Of a DNA stretch of 64,000 bases, positions 7,851 through 16,472 are shown in pieces (position 1 is the stretch's first letter; each line of letters begins with the position of its first letter). The notes beneath the pieces were generated by a model that ran no database searches, was not told where the DNA came from, and saw only the letters and a list, made by a program, of their open reading frames with translations. The translations under genes were made by a program, and so were the position numbers. The stretch is taken from contig JAQDWB010000003.1 of NCBI GenBank assembly GCA_027673765.1, positions 62,001-126,000 on the forward strand, given 5' to 3'. The DNA comes from Coriobacteriaceae bacterium AM113-163 (GTDB lineage: Bacteria > Actinomycetota > Coriobacteriia > Coriobacteriales > Coriobacteriaceae).

Positions 7851-8322
7851 ACCTTTACAAGGAATCAGCAGCCTATAGATAAATGACTTATATTGTATTA
7901 GAACTTTTTAGCACTCCACGCCATTTCCTATAATGTTTTAGCAAACGAGGGGTTATTTTGCGTAAGCGGTGTAGAGTCCATCCATTTCCGCATACAGCTT
8001 CAATCTGATGGCGGTATATGCATCCGATAAGCCGATTGATTTTTATCTTATACCTGTCTCACATTCATCCCTCGTCGTAGAGATGAATGTGAGGTGAGAG
8101 ATACGTACTTGACGCGCGAGCGTGGATATTTGGACGGTTTTTGGGCTTTTGGCGGCCGATTTCGTCCGAAAATCCACGCTCGTGCGGCAGACGTCCGAAT
8201 TTCCACGCTCGTGTGCCAGAAAATCCACGCTCATCCGGCAGATTGGTCGAAGGCCCCATATGGGTATACTCTCGGAGATTCGACTCGATTCGCCCCCGTT
8301 GGGGCGTCAAAGGAGACTGCAT
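7851..8322. repeat. Gene-free divergent region with repeat array (8118-8232) and 12-bp inverted repeat
   Basis: The region lies between divergently read genes (GntR to the left, M16 peptidase to the right) and its left half is AT-rich. CTCACATTCATC at 8058-8069 pairs with GATGAATGTGAG at 8082-8093. From 8118 there is one forward GAGCGTGGATATTTGGACGG unit. Three reverse units follow at 8163-8181, 8192-8210 and about 8215-8232, the same family as at 1022-1165. No gene is seen. Confidence 0.7.
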
Positions 8323-11300
8323 ATGTCCACTACCTCAACCGACCCGCGCGCCGCTGCCGCCGCGCTGCTGGTGCCCGGAACCACCTGCCACGGCTTTACC
8401 GTCGAACGCCGCGAGACCGTGCCCGAGCTCGACGCAGACGCTTACGTGCTGCGCCACACCGCCTCGGGCGCTCGCCTGCTGCACCTAGCGTGCGACGACG
8501 AAAACAAGGCCTTTGCCATTGGCTTTAAGACGCCGCCGGCCGATTCCACCGGCGTGTTCCATATTCTTGAGCACTCGGTGCTGTGCGGATCGGCCAAGTT
8601 CCCCGTCAAGGAGCCGTTTGTCGATCTGATCAAGAGCTCCATGCAGACGTTCCTCAACGCCATGACCTACCCCGACAAGACCATCTACCCCGTTGCCACC
8701 ACCAACGAGCAGGACCTGTACAACCTGATGGACGTGTACCTGGACGCGGTGTTCAACCCGGCCATCTATACCAAGCCCACCATTTTTGAGCAGGAGGGCT
8801 GGCACTACGAGCTGGACCTGCCGGAGGGCGTCGAGGGCGAGGGCGGCGACAGCTCCGAGAGCCTGCGCGAGGGCACGCTGCGCTATAACGGCGTGGTGTT
8901 CAACGAAATGAAGGGCGCGTTGTCCGACCCCATGAGCGTGCTGGACGACGCCGTCAACGCCGCGCTCTATCCCGACACCGCCTATGCGCATGAGAGCGGC
9001 GGCGACCCGCGCGCGATTCCCGCGCTCACCTACGAGCAGTTCCTGGATACGCACGCGCGCCACTACAATCCTTCCAACTCTTATATAACGCTCTACGGCG
9101 ACCTAGATGTGGACCGCGCGCTGGCGTTTTTGGACGAGCGCTACCTGTCGCAGCCGAGCGCTGCGAGCCGCCGCATGGACGCTGCCGTTGCCGCCGGCGA
9201 GGACCCGTCCACGCTGGCGCCCAATCCACTGGGTGTGCAGGCGCCCGTGGCCTGCGAGTATAAGCGCGTCGAGATGGCAACCACGCCCGAGAACGCCCTG
9301 GTGGGCCTGGGCCTGGTGCTAGGCAGTGCGCTCGACCGCAAGCGCACGATCGCGGCGGATATCCTTTTCGAGGCACTGCTGGGCTCCAACGAAGCACCGG
9401 TTAAGAAGGCCATTCTGGCCGCCGGCCTGGGCGGCAACGTGGTGAGCTACACCGCGGCCGAGTGCCTGCAGCCCTACGAGCTCATCATGCTGCAAAACGC
9501 GCAGCCCGGCGTGGCGCGCGAGCTGCGCCGCGTGTTCCAGGACGTCTGCCACGACCTGTGCGAGCACGGCATTCCGCGCGAGCGCCTGGAAGCTATCATC
9601 AGCAGCAACGAGTACGACCTGCGCCAGCGCGACTATGGCATCGCCGACGGCGTGGCCATTGCGTGCGACGCGTTGAGCACCTGGCTTTACGATGACGACG
9701 CCGCGACGCTGGCGCTCAAGTATGGCCCGGTGTACGAGGAGCTGCGTGGCGAGCTGGACGGCAGATACTTTGAGGACCTGCTGCGCGAGCTCGTACTACA
9801 GAATGACCACATGGCGTTGGTCGAGCTGGTGCCGGTAGACGCTGCCGAGGGCGCGGAGGGTGCCGAGGCCGCCGAGCTGGCTGCCAAGCGCGACGCCATG
9901 ACTGATGCCGGGCTGGCCGACGTGGTCGAGCGCACGGCCGTACTGCGTGCCGCGCAGGAGGCCGAGGACACGCCCGAGGCCAAGGCCACGCTACCGCGCC
10001 TGCGCGTGTCCGACATTGGCGAGGCGCGCCCCGAGCCGCCGCTGGTCGTGGACACGACCGCGCCCATCCCCTGCCTGCGCCACGACATCCCCACCAACCG
10101 TCTGGCCTACGCCATGCAGTACTTCGACCTGAGCTGCGTCGCATTTGAGGACCTGCCCTACGTGACCCTGCTCTGCCGCCTGCTCAAGCAGCTGCCCACG
10201 CGCGAGCACTCGGCCGAGGAGCTCGACAACCTGCTCGCCGGCAAGCTGGGCTTTTTGAGCTTTACGACCGAGGTCATGACCCAGCCCGACGTGGACGGCG
10301 TGCGCCCCTACCTGTTGGTGAGCGCCGGCGCCCTGTCCGAAAAGATCGACGCGCTGGCGAGCCTGCCGCGCGAGGTATGGTCGAGCACGCTTTTGCTCGA
10401 TGCCGACGCCGACCGCGTGCGCGACGTGCTCGCGCAGATTCGCATTGAGCTCGAGCAGGGCTTTATCAACAACGGCCACTCGGCGGCGCTCGGCCGCGCG
10501 ATGAGCTACAGCTCGCCTTCGGCCGTGGTGCGTGAGCAGCTTTCGGGCGTGGACTTCTACCTGTTCCTGCGCGATCTGCTCGAGCACTTTGACGAGCGAC
10601 TGGACGACCTGCGCGCCAAGCTTGCCGAGCTGGCAGACCGCATCTTTGTGGCCGACGGCTGCCTGGCGAGCTTTACCGGCAGCGATGAGGACTTTGACGC
10701 GTACTGGGATGCCGCGGGCGACCTGGGGCTTGGCGCAGGCGACGGCGCCGATGCCGGCCGCAACGTGCTCGTGGTGCCGACGCCGCGCGACCGTCACGAG
10801 GCTTTCGTCATCCCCAGCGACATTTGCTTTGCGGCAAGCGCGTGCGACCCGCGTCGCTTGGGGCTCGGCGTGACGGGCGCCTGGGCGGTTGCCGCCAACG
10901 CGCTCTCCTACGACTACCTGTGGAACGAGATCCGTGTGAAGGGCGGCGCATATGGTTGCGGATTCCGCGCGGCTGGCGAGCGTCAAACGGCGTTCTACAC
11001 CTACCGCGACCCGGCAATCGATCCCTCGATTGAGCGCGTGGCGCGCGCGGGCGAATGGCTCGGCAGCTTTGAGCCCGACGGGGCCGCCTTTGAGGGCTTT
11101 ATCGTGAGCTGCGTGAGCGGCATGGACGCGCCGGTAAAGCCGTACGCGCTCACCAAGCGCCGCAACACGACCTATCTGGCCGGGCTCGATCCGCATGCGC
11201 GCGAGGAGCGTCGCGCCCAGATGCTCGCCGCCACGCCCGGTGAGCTGCGCTCGCTCGGCGCCGACGTGACGCGCATTGCGGCCGAGTCGCCCACCTGCGT

Positions 11301-11367
11301 CTTTGGCGGCCGCGACGTCATCGCCAAGAGCAACGCCGGCTTTAACGTCGTCGACCTGATGGGCTAA
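8323..11367 (+). CDS. M16C family zinc metallopeptidase (presequence-protease/insulinase-like)
   Basis: This 1014-residue peptidase has the inverted zinc motif H80-x-x-E83-H84 in HILEHSVLCGS and downstream acidic residues in NEMKGAL. It has the long two-halved build of the M16C group (Cym1/PreP/HypA type), which closes around and degrades short peptides. There is no signal peptide, so it is likely cytoplasmic. AAAGGAG lies upstream of ATG 8323. A longer open frame extends into the repeat array on the left and is not real. It appears to be monocistronic. Confidence 0.92.
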   Translation: MSTTSTDPRAAAAALLVPGTTCHGFTVERRETVPELDADAYVLRHTASGARLLHLACDDENKAFAIGFKTPPADSTGVFHILEHSVLCGSAKFPVKEPFVDLIKSSMQTFLNAMTYPDKTIYPVATTNEQDLYNLMDVYLDAVFNPAIYTKPTIFEQEGWHYELDLPEGVEGEGGDSSESLREGTLRYNGVVFNEMKGALSDPMSVLDDAVNAALYPDTAYAHESGGDPRAIPALTYEQFLDTHARHYNPSNSYITLYGDLDVDRALAFLDERYLSQPSAASRRMDAAVAAGEDPSTLAPNPLGVQAPVACEYKRVEMATTPENALVGLGLVLGSALDRKRTIAADILFEALLGSNEAPVKKAILAAGLGGNVVSYTAAECLQPYELIMLQNAQPGVARELRRVFQDVCHDLCEHGIPRERLEAIISSNEYDLRQRDYGIADGVAIACDALSTWLYDDDAATLALKYGPVYEELRGELDGRYFEDLLRELVLQNDHMALVELVPVDAAEGAEGAEAAELAAKRDAMTDAGLADVVERTAVLRAAQEAEDTPEAKATLPRLRVSDIGEARPEPPLVVDTTAPIPCLRHDIPTNRLAYAMQYFDLSCVAFEDLPYVTLLCRLLKQLPTREHSAEELDNLLAGKLGFLSFTTEVMTQPDVDGVRPYLLVSAGALSEKIDALASLPREVWSSTLLLDADADRVRDVLAQIRIELEQGFINNGHSAALGRAMSYSSPSAVVREQLSGVDFYLFLRDLLEHFDERLDDLRAKLAELADRIFVADGCLASFTGSDEDFDAYWDAAGDLGLGAGDGADAGRNVLVVPTPRDRHEAFVIPSDICFAASACDPRRLGLGVTGAWAVAANALSYDYLWNEIRVKGGAYGCGFRAAGERQTAFYTYRDPAIDPSIERVARAGEWLGSFEPDGAAFEGFIVSCVSGMDAPVKPYALTKRRNTTYLAGLDPHAREERRAQMLAATPGELRSLGADVTRIAAESPTCVFGGRDVIAKSNAGFNVVDLMG

Positions 11368-11382
11368 CCACAGCAAGCAAAA

Positions 11383-11415
11383 CCACTACAAAGGGGACAG
11401 GCCCCTTTGTAGTGG
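11383..11415. terminator. 14-bp perfect hairpin downstream of the M16 peptidase
   Basis: CCACTACAAAGGGG (11383-11396) pairs perfectly with 11402-11415 around ACAGG. The T-run is weak, so termination is plausible but not certain. The stem carries GGGGACAGG wording seen in other intergenic repeats here. Confidence 0.5.
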
Positions 11416-11418
11416 TTC

Positions 11419-11453
11419 GAACACTTGTTCTATACGTACACATGTTCTATAGT
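11419..11453 (+). promoter_or_regulatory. hicAB promoter with two tandem GnACAC(A/T)TGTTC dyads
   Basis: A promoter can be read as TTGTTC (11425-11430), a 17-base spacer and TATAGT (11448-11453). The dyad GAACACTTGTTC (11419-11430) covers the -35. A near-copy, GTACACATGTTC (11436-11447), abuts the -10, 17 bases further on. GAAC-N4-GTTC is the Gram-positive LexA box. Tandem sites one and a half turns apart could also be the operator of HicB itself. Confidence 0.5.
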
Positions 11454-11513
11454 ATGGGTGATTGCATCGGATCAAAATTGCAACTAGAATATAGTTGCAG
11501 AATGTGAGGCGGG

Positions 11514-11777
11514 ATGACTCGAGCCGATAAACTCATCGCCCAACTGTTTAGCTGCCCTTCGACGTATCGGTATGCCGATTTTTTAAAAGTCATGGCCTCA
11601 TATGGCTTTGAAATGGACAGCAAAGGCAAGACATCCGGATCGCGCATTCGCTTCTACAGGCCCTCAGATGGCAGGATGTTCGTGATGCACGCGCCTCATC
11701 CATCTGACGAATTGACAGCGGGGACAATTCGAAACATCGTTCGATTTCTGCAGGATGTCGGAGGCAGTCATGAGTAA
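11514..11777 (+). CDS. hicA: Type II toxin-antitoxin system toxin, HicA family
   Basis: This 87-residue protein is of the mRNA-interferase HicA type, with the double-stranded-RNA-binding-like fold. It belongs to the subgroup in which the usual GSH motif reads GSRIRF and a later MHAPHPSDEL segment supplies His residues. HicA cuts mRNAs and stops growth until neutralised by HicB. A GAGGCGGG site precedes the ATG. Its stop overlaps the hicB start by eight bases, typical of a toxin-first pair. Confidence 0.85.
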   Translation: MTRADKLIAQLFSCPSTYRYADFLKVMASYGFEMDSKGKTSGSRIRFYRPSDGRMFVMHAPHPSDELTAGTIRNIVRFLQDVGGSHE

Positions 11778-12099
11778 CGTTTTGGCATACAAGGGCTATT
11801 TCGCCCCAGTCGAGTTCGATGCCGAGCAGCATGTACTAACAGGTATGGTCGCCGGCATTAGGGACGCAATTGTATTTGAAGGCTCCAAGGCTGAAGAAGT
11901 GGAGCAATGCTTCCACGACGCCGTCGACGATTACCTTGAGTTTTGCGCCGAGAAGGGCAAAGAGCCCGAGCGGGCTTTTAAGGGCTCGTTCAACGTAAGA
12001 ACGGGCTCTGAGCTCCACAAACAGGCGGCGCTGGCAGCGGCAAAGAAGGGCGAGTCACTCAATAAGTTTGTGACCGAAGCAATCGCCGCGGCACTGTGA
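11770..12099 (+). CDS. hicB: Type II toxin-antitoxin system antitoxin, HicB family
   Basis: This 109-residue antitoxin has an N-terminal degenerate RNase-H-like HicB fold (GIRDAIVFEG, DAVDDYLEFCAEKGKEP). It ends in a ribbon-helix-helix DNA-binding segment from about 74 (GSFNVRTGSELHKQAA...LNKFVTEAI). It neutralises HicA and should repress the operon. GGAGG at 11760-11764 fixes the start at ATG 11770 rather than the in-frame upstream codon. Confidence 0.87.
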   Translation: MSNVLAYKGYFAPVEFDAEQHVLTGMVAGIRDAIVFEGSKAEEVEQCFHDAVDDYLEFCAEKGKEPERAFKGSFNVRTGSELHKQAALAAAKKGESLNKFVTEAIAAAL

Positions 12100-12114
12100 A
12101 GCCAACGTCGAGTC

Positions 12115-12204
12115 GAAGCCGCCACAAAGGGTGCCTTTGCAGCGGCTTCGACGTTTGCCCAGATAAAACCTGCCAAAATAAACCTGTCCCTTTTTGGCAG
12201 GTTT
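12115..12204 (+). repeat. Composite intergenic repeat: hairpin plus CCTGCCAAAA palindrome
   Basis: A hairpin (12115-12130 with 12134-12149, GAAGCCGC/GCGGCTTC ends) is followed by GTTTGCCCAGATAAAACC and the palindrome AAACCTGCC...GGCAGGTTT (12166-12204). The same composite occurs at 30203-30298, nearly identical in the middle part. The palindrome also occurs at 22365-22408 and 30103-30150 in the other orientation. Confidence 0.75.
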
Positions 12205-12220
12205 GCTAGAGGAGGTTGGG

Positions 12221-12817
12221 ATGGATAAGGCTGAGTTGCGTCGGGCGGTGATTGCCCGGCGCGATGCTATTGATTTGGATGTTCGGGCGGCGAAGTCTGC
12301 TGTCATTTGCGCGCGGCTTGTTGAGTTGCTGGACAGCTCGGGTGCCGCGGCACCGCGCACCGTTGCCGTCTATGCCGCGATGGGTTCCGAAGTCGACCCA
12401 GCCGCGTTTGCCGCGGCTGCCGCCAAACGCGGCTGGCGCGTGGCCTATCCGTGCATGCTCTCGGCAACAGACGCCGCAGCTTGTGGCCAGCGCATGTGCA
12501 TGCGGGCCGTCGCCGTCGGCGATGCGCCCGCGGCCCCGTTTATCGCCCGCCCCACGCGGGCCTTCGCGGCCACGGACATCGACAGAGACCGCTTCCCCAT
12601 CGTGCCTGCCGAAGCGCTCGACATGATCGTCGTGCCGCTCGTGGCCTTCGACCGCGCCGGCGCGCGCCTGGGCTACGGCGGCGGCTGCTACGACCGCTAC
12701 CTGTCCATGCTCTCGCCCGCATGTCAAATCATCGGCATCGCCTTTGACGAACAGCGTGTCGACCACGTTCCCACCGACGCCCACGACCTGCCGCTACCCC
12801 ACATCATCAGCGCCTAA
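12221..12817 (+). CDS. 5-formyltetrahydrofolate cyclo-ligase
   Basis: This 198-residue enzyme converts 5-formyl-THF to 5,10-methenyl-THF with ATP. The family signature GYGGGCYDRY is at 151-160, and the N-terminal KAELRR...RR segment fits the nucleotide-binding start. The ATG at 12221 has GGAGG upstream; the frame extends further upstream only into the repeat. It stands alone, with the opposite-strand metA gene to its right. Confidence 0.93.
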   Translation: MDKAELRRAVIARRDAIDLDVRAAKSAVICARLVELLDSSGAAAPRTVAVYAAMGSEVDPAAFAAAAAKRGWRVAYPCMLSATDAAACGQRMCMRAVAVGDAPAAPFIARPTRAFAATDIDRDRFPIVPAEALDMIVVPLVAFDRAGARLGYGGGCYDRYLSMLSPACQIIGIAFDEQRVDHVPTDAHDLPLPHIISA

Positions 12818-12859
12818 TCGCCGCCACGTCAGCCACGGCTACAGCAGTACCACCGCAGT

Positions 12860-13786
12860 CTAGTGCTCCTCGCCGGCGCGGGCCAGGTCGTAGGGCGTGG
12901 TCTGGTAGACGTAGTAGTTGAGCCAGTTGGTGTAGAACAGCTGAGCCTGGCTGCGCCAGACGTTGCGCGGCTCGGCGGTGGGGTCGTCACCCGGAAAGTA
13001 GTGCGCCGGCACCTGAGGGTTGAGGCCGCGCTTCACGTCGCGCTCGTACTCCAGGCGCAGCGTGTCGGTATCGTACTCGGGGTGACCAAATACAAAGAAG
13101 CGACGGCTGTCGGTCGACTTGACGATGTACAGGCCCACCTCGTCGGATACGGCCACGACCTCGAGCTGCGGCTCGGCCTCCACGTCCTCGCGACGCACAT
13201 CGGTGTTGCGCGAATGCACGGCATAGAAACGGTCATCGAAGCCGCGGACCAGCGGGCTTTGCGGCTTCACCAGATAATGCTCGAACACGCCGCTCGCCTT
13301 TGCCGGCAGGTCGTACTTCTGAATACCGTAGTGGTGATACAGGCCCGCCTGTGCGCCCCAACAAATATGCAACGTAGAGTGCACGTGCGTGGTGGACCAA
13401 TCCATGATCTGGCAGAGCTCGGGCCAGTAGTCGACCTCCTCGAACGGCATCTGCTCCACCGGCGCGCCCGTGATGATCAGGCCGTCGTAGTGGATGTCGC
13501 GGATGTCGTCGAACGTGCGGTAAAACGTCTCCAGGTGGCCGGCGCTCACGTGCGTGGCCTCGTGCGTTTTGGTGCGCAGCAGGTCCACCTCCACCTGCAG
13601 CGGCGTGTTGGAGAGCTTGCGCATGATCTGCGTCTCGGTGGCGATCTTGGTGGGCATGAGGTTGAGGATGAGCACGCGCAGCGGACGGATGTCCTGGTGC
13701 AGCGCGCGGTACTCGGTCATGACAAAGATGTTCTCGCTCTCGAGCTGCGCGGCGGCAGGGAGGGCGTCGGGGATGCGAATGGGCAT
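12860..13786 (-). CDS. metA: Homoserine O-acetyltransferase/O-succinyltransferase (MetA family)
   Basis: This 308-residue enzyme activates homoserine for methionine synthesis. The catalytic Cys is C142 in HICWGAQAG, and the FGHPEYD segment supplies the catalytic His and Glu. Residue 111 is Glu (ITGAPVE), the residue reported to specify acetyl-CoA, whereas Gly at this position specifies succinyl-CoA in the E. coli enzyme. It is therefore probably an acetyltransferase despite the usual succinyltransferase label. GGAG precedes the ATG. It is divergent from the dehydrogenase gene on the right. Confidence 0.93.
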   Translation of the reverse strand: MPIRIPDALPAAAQLESENIFVMTEYRALHQDIRPLRVLILNLMPTKIATETQIMRKLSNTPLQVEVDLLRTKTHEATHVSAGHLETFYRTFDDIRDIHYDGLIITGAPVEQMPFEEVDYWPELCQIMDWSTTHVHSTLHICWGAQAGLYHHYGIQKYDLPAKASGVFEHYLVKPQSPLVRGFDDRFYAVHSRNTDVRREDVEAEPQLEVVAVSDEVGLYIVKSTDSRRFFVFGHPEYDTDTLRLEYERDVKRGLNPQVPAHYFPGDDPTAEPRNVWRSQAQLFYTNWLNYYVYQTTPYDLARAGEEH

Positions 13787-13998
13787 GGATGCTCCTTACG
13801 AGTCAGTTGCAGCTATGGTACAACGAGCGGCCCCATCCGCGCGAGCACATCGCTCAGCGATGCCGTCAGCGGCCCGAATCACTCCAAAAATAGAGATTAA
13901 GGTATGTCCCAAAAAATCTACGGCGCTTTAGTCTAGCAAAGTGGTAGCAGGACGCTACAATGGTTCGACGCGAAAAACTCGGCCGAAAGGATACATAT

Positions 13999-14976
13999 AT
14001 GTACCAGACGCGTAAGATCGGTGTGGTCGGCCAGGGCCACGTAGGAGCACATGTCGCCAACAGCCTGCTTATGCAGGGCATTGCCGATGAGCTGTACCTG
14101 TGCGATATCAACGAGGCCAAGGTGACGTCCGAAGTCCAGGACCTGCGCGACTCCCTTTCGTTTGTCCCGTATAACACCAAAATCGTCAACTGCTACGACC
14201 ACTACGAGGAGCTGGCTTGCTGCGACGTCATCGTCAACGCCGCCGGCAAGGTCGCGCTGGCCGCCGGCAACCGCGACGGCGAGCTGTTCTTTACCACCGA
14301 CGCTGCCCGCACCTTTGCCAAGCGCATCGTCGACGCCGGCTTTGACGGCATCTTTGTGAGCATCTCCAACCCCTGCGACGTCGTGTGCACCGAGCTGTGG
14401 CACCTGACCGGCTACGATCCCAAGAAGATCATCGGCTCGGGCTGCGGCCTGGACTCCGCCCGCCTGCGCACCGAGATCTCCAAGAAGGTCGGCGTGAGCC
14501 CCAAGTCCATCGACGCCTACATGATCGGCGAGCACGGCTTTAGCCAGCTGGCCGCCTTTAAGTCCGCGACCATCGCCGGCAAGAGCCTTAACGAGCTTCA
14601 GGCCGAAAACCCCGACAGGTACGCCTTCGACCACATGGAGATCGAGGAGCTCGCGCGCAAGGGCGGCTATGTGACCTACCAGGGCAAGCAGTGCACCGAG
14701 TACGCCGTCGCCAACTCCGCCGCGCGCGTCTGCGCCGCCGTGCTGCACAACGAGCACGCCGTGCTTTCCGCCTCCACGCTCATGACCGGCCAGTATGGCG
14801 AGGAGGGCATCTTCACCTCCCTGCCGTGCGTGATCGGCGCCGAGGGCGTCGAGGAGGTCTACACGCTCGACCTTTCCGAGCACGAGCTCGAGGGCTTCCA
14901 CAAGAGCTGCCAGCACATCCGCGACAACATCGCCCAGCTCGACTGGTGGGATGCCGAGGCCTACGACGCAAAGTAG
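13999..14976 (+). CDS. L-lactate dehydrogenase family protein, probably L-2-hydroxyisocaproate type
   Basis: This 325-residue NAD-dependent 2-hydroxyacid dehydrogenase has a Rossmann start GQGHVG (11-16), D36 for NAD binding, NPCD (124-127), R157 in DSARLR and catalytic H179 in GEHG. The substrate loop NAAGKVALAAGNRDGE lacks the Gln-Lys-Pro-Gly form of true lactate dehydrogenase and resembles the branched-chain 2-oxoacid enzymes. It would regenerate NAD by reducing a 2-oxo acid in fermentation. AAAGGA precedes ATG 13999, and a strong terminator follows. Confidence 0.82.
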   Translation: MYQTRKIGVVGQGHVGAHVANSLLMQGIADELYLCDINEAKVTSEVQDLRDSLSFVPYNTKIVNCYDHYEELACCDVIVNAAGKVALAAGNRDGELFFTTDAARTFAKRIVDAGFDGIFVSISNPCDVVCTELWHLTGYDPKKIIGSGCGLDSARLRTEISKKVGVSPKSIDAYMIGEHGFSQLAAFKSATIAGKSLNELQAENPDRYAFDHMEIEELARKGGYVTYQGKQCTEYAVANSAARVCAAVLHNEHAVLSASTLMTGQYGEEGIFTSLPCVIGAEGVEEVYTLDLSEHELEGFHKSCQHIRDNIAQLDWWDAEAYDAK

Positions 14977-15018
14977 GCCGCCGCTTGACGCGACACCTCG
15001 CTCATACGGACGCCATGT

Positions 15019-15063
15019 AAAGCGGGCCGCGCCGGAAACCCATCGGCGCGGCCCGCTTTTTAT
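15019..15063 (+). terminator. Strong terminator after the dehydrogenase
   Basis: GCGGGCCGCGCC pairs with GGCGCGGCCCGC around an 11-base loop and is followed by TTTTTATT. Confidence 0.92.
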
Positions 15064-15096
15064 TGACCCCAACAGCATGCCTGCAGATTTAGGTCT

Positions 15097-15262
15097 AATA
15101 CTTTTCCGCGAAGTGAACGAGCAAAAACGAGCCCCCGAAGCATCGACACTTTTCAGACGCCGTTTCCTGCGGTTTCGCCGAGTTTTTCCTGCAGTTTTGG
15201 CGTCAAAAAGTGTGGATGCTTCGGGGGTCCAAAACAGGTCGTTCACTTCGCGGAAAAGTATT
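15097..15262. repeat. 166-bp nested inverted-repeat element (MITE-like)
   Basis: The ends are a perfect 24-base inverted repeat (15097-15120 and 15239-15262, AATACTTTTCCGCGAAGTGA...). Inside, 15132-15153 and 15206-15227 form a second 22-base inverted repeat with one mismatch (CCCCCGAAGCATC...). The core is about 52 bases. There is no coding capacity, and frames through it are artefacts. No second copy is in the window. Confidence 0.8.
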
Positions 15263-15305
15263 CGACTTCGTTTTCGCGCAGACACGAATCCGGCCGCCAC
15301 AATGC

Positions 15306-15337
15306 AAAACGGGGTCCGCGCGCAGCACAGACCCCGT
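15306..15337 (-). terminator. Terminator after SIS 2
   Basis: ACGGGGTC (15309-15316) pairs with GACCCCGT (15330-15337), followed by TTTT on the minus strand. Confidence 0.65.
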
Positions 15338-15359
15338 CAAAAAAGATAATTCCCGGTGC

Positions 15360-16328
15360 CTAGTACTGCTCGATGCCCATGTAGCGACGAACCTCGGGGC
15401 TGTGGTCAAACACCTTGCCGCGGGCGGCGCGCAGCTCGCAGCTCATGTTGTAGAAGAAGATCGGCTCCAGGAACGAACGCACGCTGGCGGGCACCTCGCC
15501 CACGCCGTACTCGAGGGCGTCGAGCACCATAATCGTATCGGTGTGCGTGTTGAGAAACGCGAGCGCGCGCTCCTCCATGGGGCGGCACTCGCCCGCGCCA
15601 AGCTGCACAAAGTAGAACACGCCGGGCTCGGTGGCCTCGAAGGGACCGTGGAAGTACTCGCCAGAGTGGATGTAGCAGCAGTGCTGCCACTGCATCTCCA
15701 TGAGCGAGCAGATGGCCATGGCGTAGGTCTGGCTAAAGTTGGGGCCGGACCCCAGGATATAGAAGAACTTGTGCTGCTGGCAGAGCTCGGCAAAGCGGGC
15801 GCCCAGCTCGGCGTTGACCTTCTCGCGGGCGGCGGGCAGCAGCGCATCCATCTGCTTAAGGCCGGCGTACATGTCGGCGAGCGCCTCGTAGCCCTCCTGC
15901 TGGTCGAGCAGCTCGGCAGCCATCAGAACACCGATGCCCTGCGGGACCTCGGCCTGCGACTCGCCCTTGCCCCACGGATAGACCCAGGTTGTCCACTTGC
16001 CGCTGTCGATCTTGGAGCCCGCATAGTCGGTCATGGTCACGACCTCGGCGCCGGCAGTCAACGCCATCTCGCAACCGTCGATGACCTCCTGCGTGTTGCC
16101 ACTGTGGCTGCAGGCGACGACGAGCGACTTCGGCCCCAGGCTCTTGGGGGCCATCAGGCAAAACTCGCGCGCGGTGTAGACCGTCGAGGTAAACGTGGTC
16201 GCCTCGCGCTTGAGCAGTTCGTTAGCCGGCATGAGGTCGATCATCGAACCGCCGCAGGCAATCCAAAAGACGTTCTCAATCTTGCCCTTGCGCTCGATAA
16301 TTTCCTGAACCAGATCGTGTGCGTTCAT
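15360..16328 (-). CDS. SIS domain sugar-phosphate deglycase/isomerase 2 (FrlB-like)
   Basis: This 322-residue two-SIS protein starts the first domain with WIACGGSMIDLMPA and has the phosphate loop CSHSGNTQE (73-81). E211 (in LMEMQW) and H227 (in EYFHGPFE) keep the 16-residue catalytic spacing. The family cleaves or isomerises 6-phospho-fructosyl amino acids; the substrate is not known. No PTS genes adjoin it, so it must share a transporter encoded elsewhere. GGAGGG precedes the ATG. It lies downstream of a GntR gene on the same strand, with a repeated operator in between. Confidence 0.83.
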   Translation of the reverse strand: MNAHDLVQEIIERKGKIENVFWIACGGSMIDLMPANELLKREATTFTSTVYTAREFCLMAPKSLGPKSLVVACSHSGNTQEVIDGCEMALTAGAEVVTMTDYAGSKIDSGKWTTWVYPWGKGESQAEVPQGIGVLMAAELLDQQEGYEALADMYAGLKQMDALLPAAREKVNAELGARFAELCQQHKFFYILGSGPNFSQTYAMAICSLMEMQWQHCCYIHSGEYFHGPFEATEPGVFYFVQLGAGECRPMEERALAFLNTHTDTIMVLDALEYGVGEVPASVRSFLEPIFFYNMSCELRAARGKVFDHSPEVRRYMGIEQY

Positions 16329-16384
16329 GGTGATGTCCCTCCTTGTGTGGCGGTTTCGAACGACGACAGCTCGTACCTGCGATC

Positions 16385-16463
16385 GTTCTATGTTGTTCTA
16401 TTTATAGCATGCGAGCTGTCACAGGTGAAGTCGTTTCAGCAGATTTGTTCTATGTTGTTCTAT
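16385..16463 (-). promoter_or_regulatory. SIS 2 promoter flanked by two GTTCTATGTTGTTCTAT operators
   Basis: The 17-base word GTTCTATGTTGTTCTAT occurs exactly at 16385-16401 and 16447-16463. On the minus strand TTCACC, 17 bases and TATAAA form a promoter between them. One operator copy abuts the -10 and the other lies upstream of the -35. The natural candidate to bind is the GntR protein encoded just upstream. Confidence 0.62.
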
Positions 16464-16472
16464 CTATGGACG

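Noticed and set aside
13787..13998. S-box (SAM) riboswitch before metA
   Set aside because: The leader of the minus-strand metA gene is too short, and I could not find the conserved S-box core or a terminator switch.
13933..15300. Long minus-strand open frame antisense to the 2-hydroxyacid dehydrogenase
   Set aside because: It mirrors a well-supported gene, has Gly/Val/Leu-rich low-complexity sequence typical of high-GC antisense frames, and runs into the 166-bp inverted repeat.
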